Assembly: GCA_964471435.1 (NCBI GenBank)
Contig: CAYYGA010000004.1
Coordinates: 3,913-67,912 of the forward strand
Source of the DNA: Facklamia sp964471435
Lineage (GTDB): Bacteria > Bacillota > Bacilli > Lactobacillales > Aerococcaceae
Length of the DNA: 64,000 nucleotides
Direction: 5' to 3'
A program made the translations under genes and the position numbers. Of the stretch, positions 34,882 to 43,482 are shown piece by piece. A model generated the notes under the pieces. That model worked only from the letters and a program-made list of their open reading frames with translations, made no database searches and was not told the origin of the DNA. Each line of letters begins with the position of its first letter. Position 1 is the stretch's first letter.

Positions 34882-36783
34882 ATGAGTAAGCTAAAAAAAG
34901 ATAATCCAGTTATTCATGATTTGATTGAAATTATTAACCTTGAAGCAATTAAGCAACTCCCCAAAGCCACCGAGCATTACATAAGTGATTTACATGGTGA
35001 ATTTGAAGCTTTTGACCATTTATTACGAACCTGTTCAGGTGTTATCTCTATTAAAGTTGCGGATTTATTCGACGGAATCTTAAGTGAAGAAGAACAAAAA
35101 GAATTGTGTTTTTCTATTTATTATCCAGAAGATATTTTACTTCCTGCTCAAAAAACAAAAGAAGAATGGATCACCTTACTCGATCAACTTGTGCAGGTTA
35201 CTCGTTATGTCTCCTCTAAATATACACGCTCCAAAGTAAGAAAAGCCATGCCTAAAGCTTATGCTTATATTTTAGAAGAACTTATTTACCAATACGATGA
35301 AAATACTAATAAAGAAAATTATTATCATTCGATTTTTAACACAATGATTAACTTGAACCTGGCAAATCATTTTGCTGTGGCCCTCTCGCTGTTAATCCAA
35401 CGTTTTGTGGTCGATCATCTTCATGTTTTAGGAGATATCTACGACCGGGGTCCTCACCCTGATAAAATTGTGGATCGTTTAATGAAAGTTCCATCTCTTG
35501 ATATTCAATTTGGAAACCATGATATTATTTGGATAGGCGCCTATTCCGGTTCAATGGCCTGTTTAGCTAATGTGTTACGTATTCAGCTGCGCTACGGCCA
35601 TGTGAACCTATTGGAAGATTATGGTATCAATCTTACCCGCTTAGCTAAATACGGCAGACGCTATTATAAAGATAATCCAGCCTTTCATCCTCGGGGCGAT
35701 AATTCTCATTTAAGTCAAGAAGAAATCGATGACATCACCTTGATGCATCAAGCTATTTCGATTATGCAATTTAAAATTGAGAGTCAAATTATTCAAAGGC
35801 GTCCTGATTTTAATATGGATCACCGCTTACTGTTAGATAAACTGTCCCATGACCGCCAATCGGTTGAAATCGAGGGTGAGTGGTATAATATCGTTGATGG
35901 CTGTTTCCAAAGAGTCGATGTGATGAATCCATTTGAACTAACTTTAGGCGAAGAATTAATTATGTTAGATTTAATGCACCAATTTCAAAATTCGGACAAA
36001 CTTGAACGCCATGTCAACTTCCTGGTTTTTCATGGAACAATGCATAAAACTTATAATAAAAACCTATTATTTCACGGCTGTATTCCTTCAACAGAAGATG
36101 GAGAATTTTTAGAAATTGAATTAGAAGGTCATACTTATTCAGGCCGTTCATTAATGGACCGTTTTGAAAAAGCGATTATTAACTCCTTTGCCAACAAGCG
36201 GTCTTACAATGATTTTGATACTGATTTAGTATGGTACTTGTGGTGTGGCGAAGTATCAACACTTTTTGGTAAACATGCCATGAAGACTTTCGAACGATAT
36301 TTCTGTAGTGATAAAAGTACTCATAAGGAAATTCAAAATCCTTATTATCAACTACGTAATCAAGTCGACTTTTGTAATAAAATTTTAGCTGAATTTGACT
36401 TAAAAGAAGATGGCTATATCGTCAACGGCCATACTCCTGTTAAAGCTTTAGATGGCGAAAAGCCGGTAAAAGCTCAAGGAAAGATGCTGGTAATTGACGG
36501 AGGTTTGGCAAAGCCTTATCAAAAAGTTACAGGGATTGCCGGCTACACTCTCGTAGACAATTCCAATGAAATATATATCGTAGCGCATACTCCTTTCACT
36601 TCCAAAGAAGAAGCCATTGCCAATAAACACGATATCCTGCCGGAACAATATATTGTTACTCAAAGGCCAAGACGTCAAAAAATCGCCGATACGGATATTG
36701 GGAAAGAGCTTGAAGCTCAATCGCAAGAACTGCAAGAAGGTCTTCCTCCATATGATGGAAAGAGTATCAAACAAAAAGTGTAG
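34882..36783 (+). CDS. fbp: Fructose-1,6-bisphosphatase, class III
   Basis: This gluconeogenic enzyme makes fructose 6-phosphate from the bisphosphate. The class III (Firmicutes) form is recognised by its length, 633 residues, and by metallophosphatase motifs: ATEHYISDLHGEFEAFDHLL near the start, HVLGDIYDRGPHPDKIVDRL, FGNHDIIWIGA and, near the C-terminus, IVNGHTPVKALDGEKPVKA. TGGAG precedes the ATG. It is monocistronic. Its 3' end runs straight into an inverted-repeat element whose hairpin can act as terminator. Confidence 0.96.
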   Translation: MSKLKKDNPVIHDLIEIINLEAIKQLPKATEHYISDLHGEFEAFDHLLRTCSGVISIKVADLFDGILSEEEQKELCFSIYYPEDILLPAQKTKEEWITLLDQLVQVTRYVSSKYTRSKVRKAMPKAYAYILEELIYQYDENTNKENYYHSIFNTMINLNLANHFAVALSLLIQRFVVDHLHVLGDIYDRGPHPDKIVDRLMKVPSLDIQFGNHDIIWIGAYSGSMACLANVLRIQLRYGHVNLLEDYGINLTRLAKYGRRYYKDNPAFHPRGDNSHLSQEEIDDITLMHQAISIMQFKIESQIIQRRPDFNMDHRLLLDKLSHDRQSVEIEGEWYNIVDGCFQRVDVMNPFELTLGEELIMLDLMHQFQNSDKLERHVNFLVFHGTMHKTYNKNLLFHGCIPSTEDGEFLEIELEGHTYSGRSLMDRFEKAIINSFANKRSYNDFDTDLVWYLWCGEVSTLFGKHAMKTFERYFCSDKSTHKEIQNPYYQLRNQVDFCNKILAEFDLKEDGYIVNGHTPVKALDGEKPVKAQGKMLVIDGGLAKPYQKVTGIAGYTLVDNSNEIYIVAHTPFTSKEEAIANKHDILPEQYIVTQRPRRQKIADTDIGKELEAQSQELQEGLPPYDGKSIKQKV

Positions 36784-36840
36784 GAAAATTAAGGCATTGT
36801 GTCATAAGTCAGTTTTAAAATCCATCTTACATAAAATTAA

Positions 36841-36904
36841 AAAAGTTTTATTACCGCGAACGCTAACGCATAGGGTTCTGATGCGGTGATAAAACTTTTT
36901 TTCT
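36841..36904 (+). terminator. Hairpin of element copy A, acting as fbp terminator
   Basis: A 17-bp stem (36841-36857 with 36883-36899) with a 25-nt loop and a run of T on the plus strand. One position is a U-G wobble in the plus-strand RNA but would be an A-C mismatch on the other strand, which favours function in the fbp direction. Confidence 0.7.
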
Positions 36905-36937
36905 TTCAGATTTCAGTTTGGTAATTATGCAATCATA

Positions 36938-36965
36938 TTGTACAACATTTAAATTATAGTATAGA
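36938..36965 (+). promoter_or_regulatory. Promoter-like sequence in element copy A
   Basis: TTGTAC, 16 nt, TATAGA, pointing rightward out of the element. The same arrangement is kept in copy B. Here it faces the 3' end of a minus-strand gene, so any transcript would be antisense. Confidence 0.35.
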
Positions 36966-37020
36966 AGTTATATGAGACTTATGACGCAGCCCCTTGTTTT
37001 GTCGCAAAATTAACTAAAAA

Positions 37021-38595
37021 TCAACCAATCCAGGTTGATATAACGAGCAAAGCAATGGTTACCACGATAATTGCAGCAAGTAATTTCCAGATATACTTCC
37101 ACCAGCTTGTGATCGGTATACCTGCTATAGCTAAGGCTCCCATCACCACTCCGGATGTGGGGGTAATTAAGTTAACCAATCCAGCAGCAGACTGATAGGC
37201 AGTAACTACTAAACTTTCTGCAACACCCGCAAATTGCCCCAGGGGCGCCATGATACCCATAGTAGCTGCCGCCAGTCCTGATGTTGAAGGTATTAAAAAA
37301 GACATAGGGATATAAAAAAGATAGGTGAACGTAATAAACATCCCTTCTGATAATCCTGTTAATACCTTTTCTCCCCAAAACAAGATAGTGGCGGTGATTT
37401 GGCCATTGTTCATTATCACTTGAATACCACGGGCTACAGTAACAATTAAAACAACATCCAATAAATCTTTGGTACCATCAATAAAAACTTCTACGAATCG
37501 TTGTTCACCCATTTTAGAAATAAACCCAATTATAATGGAACTTAAGAAGAAAAGAACCGTAATTTCCATTAAATACCACCCGCCCAGCGGTAAAAGACTT
37601 TGACCCATTAAATTACCTAAAACAGGCAGCCCCATTAAATCTGAATGAATTTCTTCTAAAAAAGTAAATCCATTAATTAAATCACTCCAAGGCAGTAAAC
37701 CTGCAATCATAATTAAAAAAGTAACGAAGAAAATAACCAAAACCTTTTTTTGAATAGAAGTCATTGGAGGCAGGTCTTTTTGAACTGCAAAACGTTGCCG
37801 GTGCTCATTGAACTTTTCTTTAGATAATATCGAATTAGCCGGATCTTGTTTTACTTGATCAGCATAACGCGAGACAAACAGACTGGCCAGAATATATAAA
37901 GCTATAAACATAATCGTACGAAGTAAGAGCCCATCGGCTATACTCACTCCTGCCATGGCAGAAGCAATCCCTGTTGCAAAAGGATTAACAGTTGAAGCAA
38001 GAACTCCTATACCGGTACCAATTAACACAATAGAAATGGCAACCAAGGCATCATAACCCACCGCTACCATTAAAGGAATTAATATAGTATAAAAAGGTAT
38101 GGTCTCCTCAGCCATCCCATAAGTTGAACCGCCTAAAGCAAAAACAAGTATTAAAATCCAAATCAATTGACTCATGTTATTTTTGGAATGGCGGATAACT
38201 GCTTGAATACCTGTATCCACAGCTCCTGTTTCAGTTACCACTGCTAAAAAACCGCCTATTGCAAAAATAAAAAGAGCAATTTCTATTGCCCCTTGTGTTG
38301 TTTCAGTTCCAATCATTCCATCAAAAGGTGCTCGGAGGATGTCCCATAAACCTTGAGGATTTTGAGCGATTCGATGATAGGAGCCGCTGATAACTGTTCC
38401 ATCAAAAGTATAGTTATATGCCCCTGCAGGAATAAACCATGTAAGGACAGCTAGGCCGATAATTATAAAAAACAATAAAGTAAAAGAGCTGGGCATATTA
38501 AACCTTTTTTTACTCTTGACGAGGTCTGTTTTTGAATTGTTATCAACACCGGGCAGTGTAGAGGGTTCAAGTGACCCTTCTTTCTTTTCGGGCAT
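37021..38595 (-). CDS. YfcC family membrane transporter, probable arginine/ornithine or basic amino acid carrier
   Basis: A 524-residue membrane protein with an N-terminal hydrophilic stretch of about 35 residues and about 12-13 hydrophobic segments. FTLLFFIIIGLAVLTWFIPAGAY, GGSTYGMAEETIPFYTILIPLM, STVNPFATGIASAMAG and the C-terminal PSTSGLAAATMGIMAPLGQFAG and NLITPTSGVVMGALAIAGIP are typical of the YfcC/DcuC-like family (C4-dicarboxylate-type fold). It lies downstream of arcA on the same strand, and YfcC proteins commonly accompany arc genes in streptococci and relatives, so arginine-ornithine exchange is the best guess. A hairpin separates the two genes. Confidence 0.8.
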   Translation of the reverse strand: MPEKKEGSLEPSTLPGVDNNSKTDLVKSKKRFNMPSSFTLLFFIIIGLAVLTWFIPAGAYNYTFDGTVISGSYHRIAQNPQGLWDILRAPFDGMIGTETTQGAIEIALFIFAIGGFLAVVTETGAVDTGIQAVIRHSKNNMSQLIWILILVFALGGSTYGMAEETIPFYTILIPLMVAVGYDALVAISIVLIGTGIGVLASTVNPFATGIASAMAGVSIADGLLLRTIMFIALYILASLFVSRYADQVKQDPANSILSKEKFNEHRQRFAVQKDLPPMTSIQKKVLVIFFVTFLIMIAGLLPWSDLINGFTFLEEIHSDLMGLPVLGNLMGQSLLPLGGWYLMEITVLFFLSSIIIGFISKMGEQRFVEVFIDGTKDLLDVVLIVTVARGIQVIMNNGQITATILFWGEKVLTGLSEGMFITFTYLFYIPMSFLIPSTSGLAAATMGIMAPLGQFAGVAESLVVTAYQSAAGLVNLITPTSGVVMGALAIAGIPITSWWKYIWKLLAAIIVVTIALLVISTWIG

Positions 38596-38621
38596 TCATT
38601 TCACTTTCCTTTCTAAAATAA

Positions 38622-38655
38622 AAGACCCGGAAGTCGATGACAATTTCCTGGTCTT
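38622..38655 (-). terminator. Terminator between arcA and the YfcC gene
   Basis: AAGACC and GGTCTT arms with inner GGAA/TTCC pairing; TTTTATTTT follows on the minus strand. It would reduce expression of the transporter relative to arcA. Confidence 0.7.
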
Positions 38656-38738
38656 CTATACTCTTTTAAGAGCGATTATTTATTATAGTAAAAAAAGTGT
38701 GTTTTGTAAAAACTATTATTAATATACTGAATATATTT

Positions 38739-39971
38739 CTATAGTTCTTCACGATAAAGCGGCATGCTCATACATCTAGGGCCGCCACGGCCGCGAACCA
38801 ATTCGCTGCCTTTAATTTTATGCAGCTTTACTCCTGCTTCTTCCAATAGTTTATTAGTAATTGTATTCCGATCATAGACAATCACCTCTCCCGGTGCAAT
38901 TGCCAGAGTATTGGAGCCGTCGTTCCATTGTTCTCGTGCTGCTGAAACAATATCATCTCCGCCGGTACGTATCAAGCTTACTTTATCTACTTTTAATGCC
39001 TGGGCTAAAATCTTATCTAAGGAATCAATTTTTTCTGAAATTACTACTTCCCCTTCTTCTTCTGCCGGGGTTATTTCATAAACTTTTAAGTCGCCTTCAA
39101 TTTCAGGATGAATGGTAAACTTATCGTAATCCACTTGAGTAAATACCGTGTCTAGGTGCATAAATTTACGATTACTTTCGATTAAAAATGCGAGCACTTT
39201 TTTAAAGTTCGTTTTTTCAAACACAGTTTTAGCCAAGGTTTCGATTGACTGTGCAGCGGTACGTTGAGAAATACCGACGGCTATCACCTCTTTTGATAAA
39301 ACTAATTTATCTCCACCTTCAATTCTTGTATCATTTTCACGGTCATAGTAAATAGGTGTGTTTTTATGACCATAGATTGGATGATATTTAAAAATATAAT
39401 CACCATAAATTGTTTCCCGATTTCGGGTGTCAGAATACATGCGATTAATTGCAACACCTTGACCAATTGTCGCGAAGGGATCCCGCGTAAAATATAAGTT
39501 AGGCATTGGATCAATATACAGATAATTTTCTGACTCTACTGCCCCTGCTAAAGAATCTTCGATCGCATCAAATTCATTTTTCTTAAACCCTTCCATGGTT
39601 TTTAATACCATGTTAAAAGTATCTTCCATATTTAACAAAAAGTCATAAATTTTATCATAAACTGCTCCTGCTGGTAGACCAGACTCCTCTAACCATTGAC
39701 TGACAAACGTCTCTTTAACATCGGCAGCATCAATAGCTTCTGCTGCTAAGCGCTCTAAATATAAAACTTCTACCCCATTTTCTTCTAAAATCCTGGCAAA
39801 ATTGTCATGTTCAGCCTGTGCCTCTTCTAAAAAAGGAATATCATCAAATAATAAGCGTTCTAAGCTGTCAGGTGTCAGATTTTCAAGTTCTTTACCTGGG
39901 CGATGCAACATCACTTTTTTTAATTTACCAATTTCTGAAAAAACTTGAATTGGTTTCTCTTTTGAATTCAT
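38739..39971 (-). CDS. arcA: Arginine deiminase
   Basis: Hydrolyses arginine to citrulline and ammonia, the first step of the ADI pathway, which yields ATP and counters acid. Characteristic segments are GKLKKVMLHRPGKELENLTP, MPNLYFTRDPFATIGQGVAIN, IEGGDKLVLS, FMHLDTVFTQVD and the catalytic cysteine in RGRGGPRCMSMPL at the C-terminus. The 410 residues are standard. AAAGGAG precedes the ATG. arcB and arcC are not in the window; only a YfcC transporter follows. It is divergent from argGH, so arginine breakdown and synthesis genes share one intergenic region of about 590 bp. Confidence 0.96.
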   Translation of the reverse strand: MNSKEKPIQVFSEIGKLKKVMLHRPGKELENLTPDSLERLLFDDIPFLEEAQAEHDNFARILEENGVEVLYLERLAAEAIDAADVKETFVSQWLEESGLPAGAVYDKIYDFLLNMEDTFNMVLKTMEGFKKNEFDAIEDSLAGAVESENYLYIDPMPNLYFTRDPFATIGQGVAINRMYSDTRNRETIYGDYIFKYHPIYGHKNTPIYYDRENDTRIEGGDKLVLSKEVIAVGISQRTAAQSIETLAKTVFEKTNFKKVLAFLIESNRKFMHLDTVFTQVDYDKFTIHPEIEGDLKVYEITPAEEEGEVVISEKIDSLDKILAQALKVDKVSLIRTGGDDIVSAAREQWNDGSNTLAIAPGEVIVYDRNTITNKLLEEAGVKLHKIKGSELVRGRGGPRCMSMPLYREEL

Positions 39972-40251
39972 TTTATACTCCTTTTCTATTAACTCATCTT
40001 TCTATTATCTGCTTTTTCTTTTTAAGTTCTCACTCTAAAACTAATCAAATGAAGCGAATTTAATTTATAACATTAATAATCAGTAAAAAAAGGCCTATAT
40101 ATTTTAATTGTATATTTTTAAACCTTTATAAGTCAAATTATAAGTTAAGCATTGATTCATTTACTTATAGTTAAATAATAAAAAAATTTATAATCGATAA
40201 TATTTTTTAAAAGAGAAGTTTGCTTAATTATAAAATATTATAAAAAGGAGC
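39972..40251. other. AT-rich intergenic region upstream of arcA
   Basis: About 280 bp of very AT-rich DNA with no coding potential. Apart from a candidate arcA promoter (40109-40136), I see no clear ArgR box, cre or terminator. Confidence 0.5.
40109..40136 (-). promoter_or_regulatory. Candidate arcA promoter
   Basis: -35 TTGACT (40131-40136), 16-nt spacer, -10 TATACA (40109-40114) on the minus strand, giving a leader of about 130 nt. Confidence 0.45.
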
Positions 40252-40280
40252 TTGACATTTTTAATCTTAGAGTTTAAACT
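40252..40280 (+). promoter_or_regulatory. Promoter of the argGH T-box operon
   Basis: Perfect -35 TTGACA (40252-40257), 17-nt spacer, -10 TAAACT (40275-40280). Confidence 0.75.
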
Positions 40281-40286
40281 AATCTT

Positions 40287-40540
40287 AATCTAATTTTAAT
40301 AATTCAAAGAAAAAGAGAGTAAGATAAATTTTTTATTTACAGCGAGCTGAAAGAAGGTGGAAGTCAGCAATAGAAATTATCTGAACCGCACTTTTGAGAA
40401 TAAATAATGAATTGAGTAGTTATTTACGTTCACCTACGATACAGGTTTAAGGACTGATAAAAGTAATTTTTTTATCCGTCGAATAGAGTGGTACCGCGTG
40501 TTGATAACCCGCCTCTAGCTTTGGCTAGGGGCGGTTTTTT
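40287..40540 (+). promoter_or_regulatory. T-box riboswitch leader, arginine-specific (specifier CGC)
   Basis: The conserved T-box sequence AGAGTGGTACCGCG is at 40485-40498, one base from the AGGGTGGNACCGCG consensus. Stem I elements are visible: AGAGAGTA near 40314, and GGTGGAAG (40356 region) in the upper loop. In the specifier loop, CGC (40387-40389) is followed by A and then CTTTTGAG, the usual context, and reads arginine. Uncharged tRNA-Arg would stabilise the antiterminator and allow argGH transcription. The specifier call rests on pattern alone and a CCG (Pro) reading one base earlier is the alternative, but the downstream genes favour Arg. Confidence 0.85.
40509..40540 (+). terminator. 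T-box terminator before argG
   Basis: CCGCCTCTAGC pairs with GCTAGGGGCGG (one G-T pair) around TTTG, followed by six T. It competes with the antiterminator that contains the T-box sequence. Confidence 0.92.
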
Positions 40541-40559
40541 ATTTAGGAGGAAATATATT

Positions 40560-41762
40560 ATGACAAAAGAAAAAATTGTATTAGCTTATTCCGGTGGATT
40601 AGATACTTCAATTACAATCCCATGGTTGAAAGAAAATTATGATGCAGATATTATTGCCGTTTGTGTTGATTTAGGACAAAAAGAAGATTGGGCGGCTGTA
40701 GAGAAAAAAGCTTTAGCTTCAGGAGCGGCAAAATTTTTCTGCCCCCATGTCGCAGATGAGTTTGTTGAAGATTTTATTTATCCAGCTATTAAAGCAAACG
40801 CTAAGTATCAAGGTACTTACCTCTTAGGTACTGCCTTAGGCCGTCCTTTAATCGCAAAAGAGTTAGTCAGAATTGCTCATGAAGAAGAAGCTTATGCAAT
40901 TTGCCACGGTTGTACCGGTAAAGGAAATGACCAGGTTCGTTTTGAAATGGGAATTGCTGCTTTTGACTCTGAAATGGAAATTATTGCCCCTTGGAGAACT
41001 TGGAATATAAAATCACGTGAAGATGCAATCGACTATGCAAAATCAAAAGGTGTACCCATTACTTCAACTAAAGAAAAAATTTATTCTGAAGATGAAAACT
41101 TAATGCATATTTCTCATGAAGGTGGCGATATCGAAAATCCTGAGAACGAAGTAGATTATGATAATATCCTACACAATCTAAACTCACCTTTTAATGCCGC
41201 TGATGAAAGTGAAGTAGTTACCATTGAATTTAATAAAGGTGAAGCTGTAGCCGTGAATGGTCAAGAAATGAAACCAGTCGATATCTTAAAAACATTAAAT
41301 ACTTATGGAAACAAACATGGCATCGGTATTTTAGACTGGATTGAAGACCGTTTAATTGGTATGAAATCACGTGGGATTTATGAAACTCCGGGAGCAAGCA
41401 TTTTAATGGAAGCTCACCAGCGTTTAGAGTCTTTAACACTGACTAAAGAAACCATTAAACTTAAAAATCAAATTGCAGTAGAATTTTCAGAGTTAATTTA
41501 TAACGGCCAGTGGTATTCACAAGTCAGCGAAGCCATTCATACCTTTATGGATACTACCCAGCAATATGTCAACGGCACTGTCAGTCTGCGTCTTTATAAA
41601 GGTAATATTTTCCCGGCTTCAGTAGCCAGTCCCAACGAACTATTTGACCAAGATGTTTCCGGATTTGGTGAAGATGATTTATTCAGTCATCACGATGCAC
41701 ATGGTTATATTAATGTCATCACCCTTCCAACTAAGATTCAAAGAAGAAAAGGAATGATTTAA
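40560..41762 (+). CDS. argG: Argininosuccinate synthase
   Basis: Joins citrulline and aspartate with ATP. The N-terminus KIVLAYSGGLDTSITIPWL is the ATP-binding P-loop of the family; CHGCTGKGNDQVRFE and EDRLIGMKSRGIYETPGASIL follow. The ATG at 40560 (AGGAGG 9 nt upstream) gives 400 residues, the usual length. An open frame extends 24 codons further upstream, but these codons would lie in the T-box terminator and are not real. It is cotranscribed with argH under the T-box leader. Confidence 0.97.
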   Translation: MTKEKIVLAYSGGLDTSITIPWLKENYDADIIAVCVDLGQKEDWAAVEKKALASGAAKFFCPHVADEFVEDFIYPAIKANAKYQGTYLLGTALGRPLIAKELVRIAHEEEAYAICHGCTGKGNDQVRFEMGIAAFDSEMEIIAPWRTWNIKSREDAIDYAKSKGVPITSTKEKIYSEDENLMHISHEGGDIENPENEVDYDNILHNLNSPFNAADESEVVTIEFNKGEAVAVNGQEMKPVDILKTLNTYGNKHGIGILDWIEDRLIGMKSRGIYETPGASILMEAHQRLESLTLTKETIKLKNQIAVEFSELIYNGQWYSQVSEAIHTFMDTTQQYVNGTVSLRLYKGNIFPASVASPNELFDQDVSGFGEDDLFSHHDAHGYINVITLPTKIQRRKGMI

Positions 41763-43091
41763 TTGGCAATTTTATGGGGAGGACGGTTTCAAGCAGGAGC
41801 CTCTGACTTAATGCAAGAATTTAATGAATCTTTCTCATTGGACAAAAGATTATGGAGTCAAGATATCACTGCTTCTATTGCTCATGTAAAGATGTTAGGT
41901 GATTGTAAAATTATATCTAAAGAAGAAAGTAATCAGTTACAAGAAGCTTTAAGCAATCTCCATGATGATATTGAAGCTGACTCAAGTATTTTAAGTGGCG
42001 ACTATGAAGATATCCATTCTTTTGTGGAAGCAAAAATGACAGAAGAACTGGGTGCAGTGGGTAAGAAAATGCATACGGCACGCTCAAGAAACGATCAAGT
42101 AGCCACGGATATGAAACTTTATGTAAAAGATACCATCAATCAGCTAATCATACTTACTGAAGAAATGATCGCAGCCTTTTTATCTAAAGGTTCTGAAGTA
42201 TCAGTATTCATGCCTGCTTATACTCATTTACAAAGAGCTCAAATTGTACCCTTTTCTTACGTATTAAAAGCCTATGTTGCTATGTTTGAGCGTGATATTC
42301 AAAAAATGAAAGATGCTATCTCCTTGATGGATGAAAGTCCTTTAGGTGCAGGTGCTCTTGCAGGGACAACGTATGATATCAACCGGGAACAAACTGCTGA
42401 ACTTTTAGGTTTTAGCCGTGGAGTCCAGGAAAATACTTTAGATGCTGTAAGTTCCAGAGATTTTGTCATCGATGGTTTACAAGCTTTTGCTGGTATTATG
42501 ATGCATATGAGTCGGTTTGCGGAAGAATTTATTATTTATTCCAGTCAGGAATTTGCTTTTGTTGAAAGCTCGGACACTTTCGCAACCGGTTCTTCCATGA
42601 TGCCGCAAAAGAAAAACCCGGATGCGCTGGAGTTAATCAGAGGTAAATCTGCCAAAGTGATTGGTCTTTTAAATGCGATGTTTGTTACCATGAAAGGCTT
42701 ACCGCTCACTTACAACAAGGACATGCAGGAAGATAAAGCTATTTATTTTGAAGCTTTTGATACTACTTCCGCTTGTGTAAAAATATTAACCGGTGTGATT
42801 AGTGAATTACAGGTTAACGAAGAACGCCTCAAGGAAACAATTAATGAAGGCTATTTGAATGCTACTGAATTTGCTGACTACTTAGTTAGGAAAGGTATCC
42901 CCTTCCGAGATGCCCATTCAATAGTCGGGGAACTGGTTGTTTTTGCTATGGATCAAAACAAACAACTTCATGAATTGCATTTAACAGAAATGCAAAAGTT
43001 TTCTGGTAAAATTGAAGAGGATGTCTATCCAGCTTTAGATCCGGCTACTATTTTAAATCAAGGCATTAAAAAAGAGATGCTGAATCAATAA
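41763..43091 (+). CDS. argH: Argininosuccinate lyase
   Basis: Splits argininosuccinate into arginine and fumarate. LWGGRFQAGASDLMQEFNESF, MHTARSRNDQVATDMKLY, AYTHLQRAQIVPFSY (catalytic His) and the signature GSSMMPQKKNPDALELIRG (catalytic Ser loop) are all present. The 442 residues are slightly below the common 455-465. The start is a TTG immediately after the argG stop codon, with zero spacing, so reinitiation or coupling is expected. The product of the gene pair makes arginine from citrulline, which could come from arcA or from the medium; upstream arginine genes are not in view. Confidence 0.96.
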   Translation: MAILWGGRFQAGASDLMQEFNESFSLDKRLWSQDITASIAHVKMLGDCKIISKEESNQLQEALSNLHDDIEADSSILSGDYEDIHSFVEAKMTEELGAVGKKMHTARSRNDQVATDMKLYVKDTINQLIILTEEMIAAFLSKGSEVSVFMPAYTHLQRAQIVPFSYVLKAYVAMFERDIQKMKDAISLMDESPLGAGALAGTTYDINREQTAELLGFSRGVQENTLDAVSSRDFVIDGLQAFAGIMMHMSRFAEEFIIYSSQEFAFVESSDTFATGSSMMPQKKNPDALELIRGKSAKVIGLLNAMFVTMKGLPLTYNKDMQEDKAIYFEAFDTTSACVKILTGVISELQVNEERLKETINEGYLNATEFADYLVRKGIPFRDAHSIVGELVVFAMDQNKQLHELHLTEMQKFSGKIEEDVYPALDPATILNQGIKKEMLNQ

Positions 43092-43143
43092 AAATTATCG
43101 GTGATTGCATCACCCGTCAGTTTAGACAACAATCTTACAAAAT

Positions 43144-43208
43144 AAAAATCTTTTATTACCGCGAATGCTAGCTCAGTAGAGTCTTAGCGCGGTGATAAAA
43201 GATTTTTA
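43144..43208 (+). terminator. Hairpin of element copy B, acting as argGH terminator
   Basis: A 19-bp stem (43144-43162 with 43189-43207) with a 26-nt loop and T-rich sequence after it. Relative to copy A, two base pairs have changed on both arms, preserving pairing, and the same U-G wobble is kept. Confidence 0.7.
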
Positions 43209-43245
43209 TTTTCCCTCCAGATTTCAGCTTAATTTTTCAATCATA

Positions 43246-43273
43246 TTGCACAAGATCTTATTCCTAGTATAAA
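43246..43273 (+). promoter_or_regulatory. Promoter-like sequence in element copy B
   Basis: TTGCAC, 16 nt, TATAAA, pointing rightward toward the L,D-transpeptidase gene about 210 bp away. Confidence 0.4.
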
Positions 43274-43418
43274 GGGGATATTTGACTTAGGACATAGCAC
43301 TTTTTTTATTACTTGACACCCATCAATTTTTTTCGCAACTTTTAACGATACAGTAAGAATAGGAGATTACTAGTTAAAATTATTGAAAGTAATAATATTC
43401 TAACAGTTAGTAAGACCC

Positions 43419-43448
43419 TTTACCTTTTATTCAAATAGATGTTATACT
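43419..43448 (+). promoter_or_regulatory. Promoter of the L,D-transpeptidase gene
   Basis: -35 TTTACC (43419-43424), 18-nt spacer, -10 TATACT (43443-43448), about 35 nt before the ATG. Confidence 0.5.
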
Positions 43449-43482
43449 AAAAAGGTATTATTTATTGATGAGGAGCATTCTG

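Larger units (their letters stand above)
36793..36993 (+). mobile_element. MITE-like inverted-repeat element, copy A
   Basis: A 201-bp non-coding unit. The left end GGCATTGTGTCATAAGTC (36793-36810) is an 18-bp terminal repeat of the right end (36976-36993 reversed reads GGGGCTGCGTCATAAGTC), 14 of 18 matching. The centre holds a long hairpin with 17-bp arms. The same layout, length and many of the same bases recur at 43101-43300. No target duplication is obvious and no transposase is present, so mobilisation in trans or an old decayed element is inferred. It starts 9 nt after the fbp stop. Confidence 0.6.
43101..43300 (+). mobile_element. MITE-like inverted-repeat element, copy B
   Basis: About 200 bp, the same length and internal order as copy A (36793-36993): ATCTTACA, a long hairpin built on TTTTATTACCGC, CAGATTTCAG, CAATCATATTG, then a TATA-type sequence and a right end related to GACTTAGGAC. 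The terminal repeats are more degenerate than in copy A. It starts 9 nt after the argH stop, as copy A starts 9 nt after fbp. It belongs with copy A by sequence; its mobility is inferred. Confidence 0.55.

Noticed and set aside
39972..40251. ArgR or cre sites between arcA and the T-box
   Set aside because: ATGAAGCGAATT near 40050 misses the cre consensus, and no ARG-box palindrome of adequate quality was found.
40488..40559. A longer argG start 24 codons upstream
   Set aside because: Those codons lie in the T-box terminator, and the ATG at 40560 has AGGAGG.
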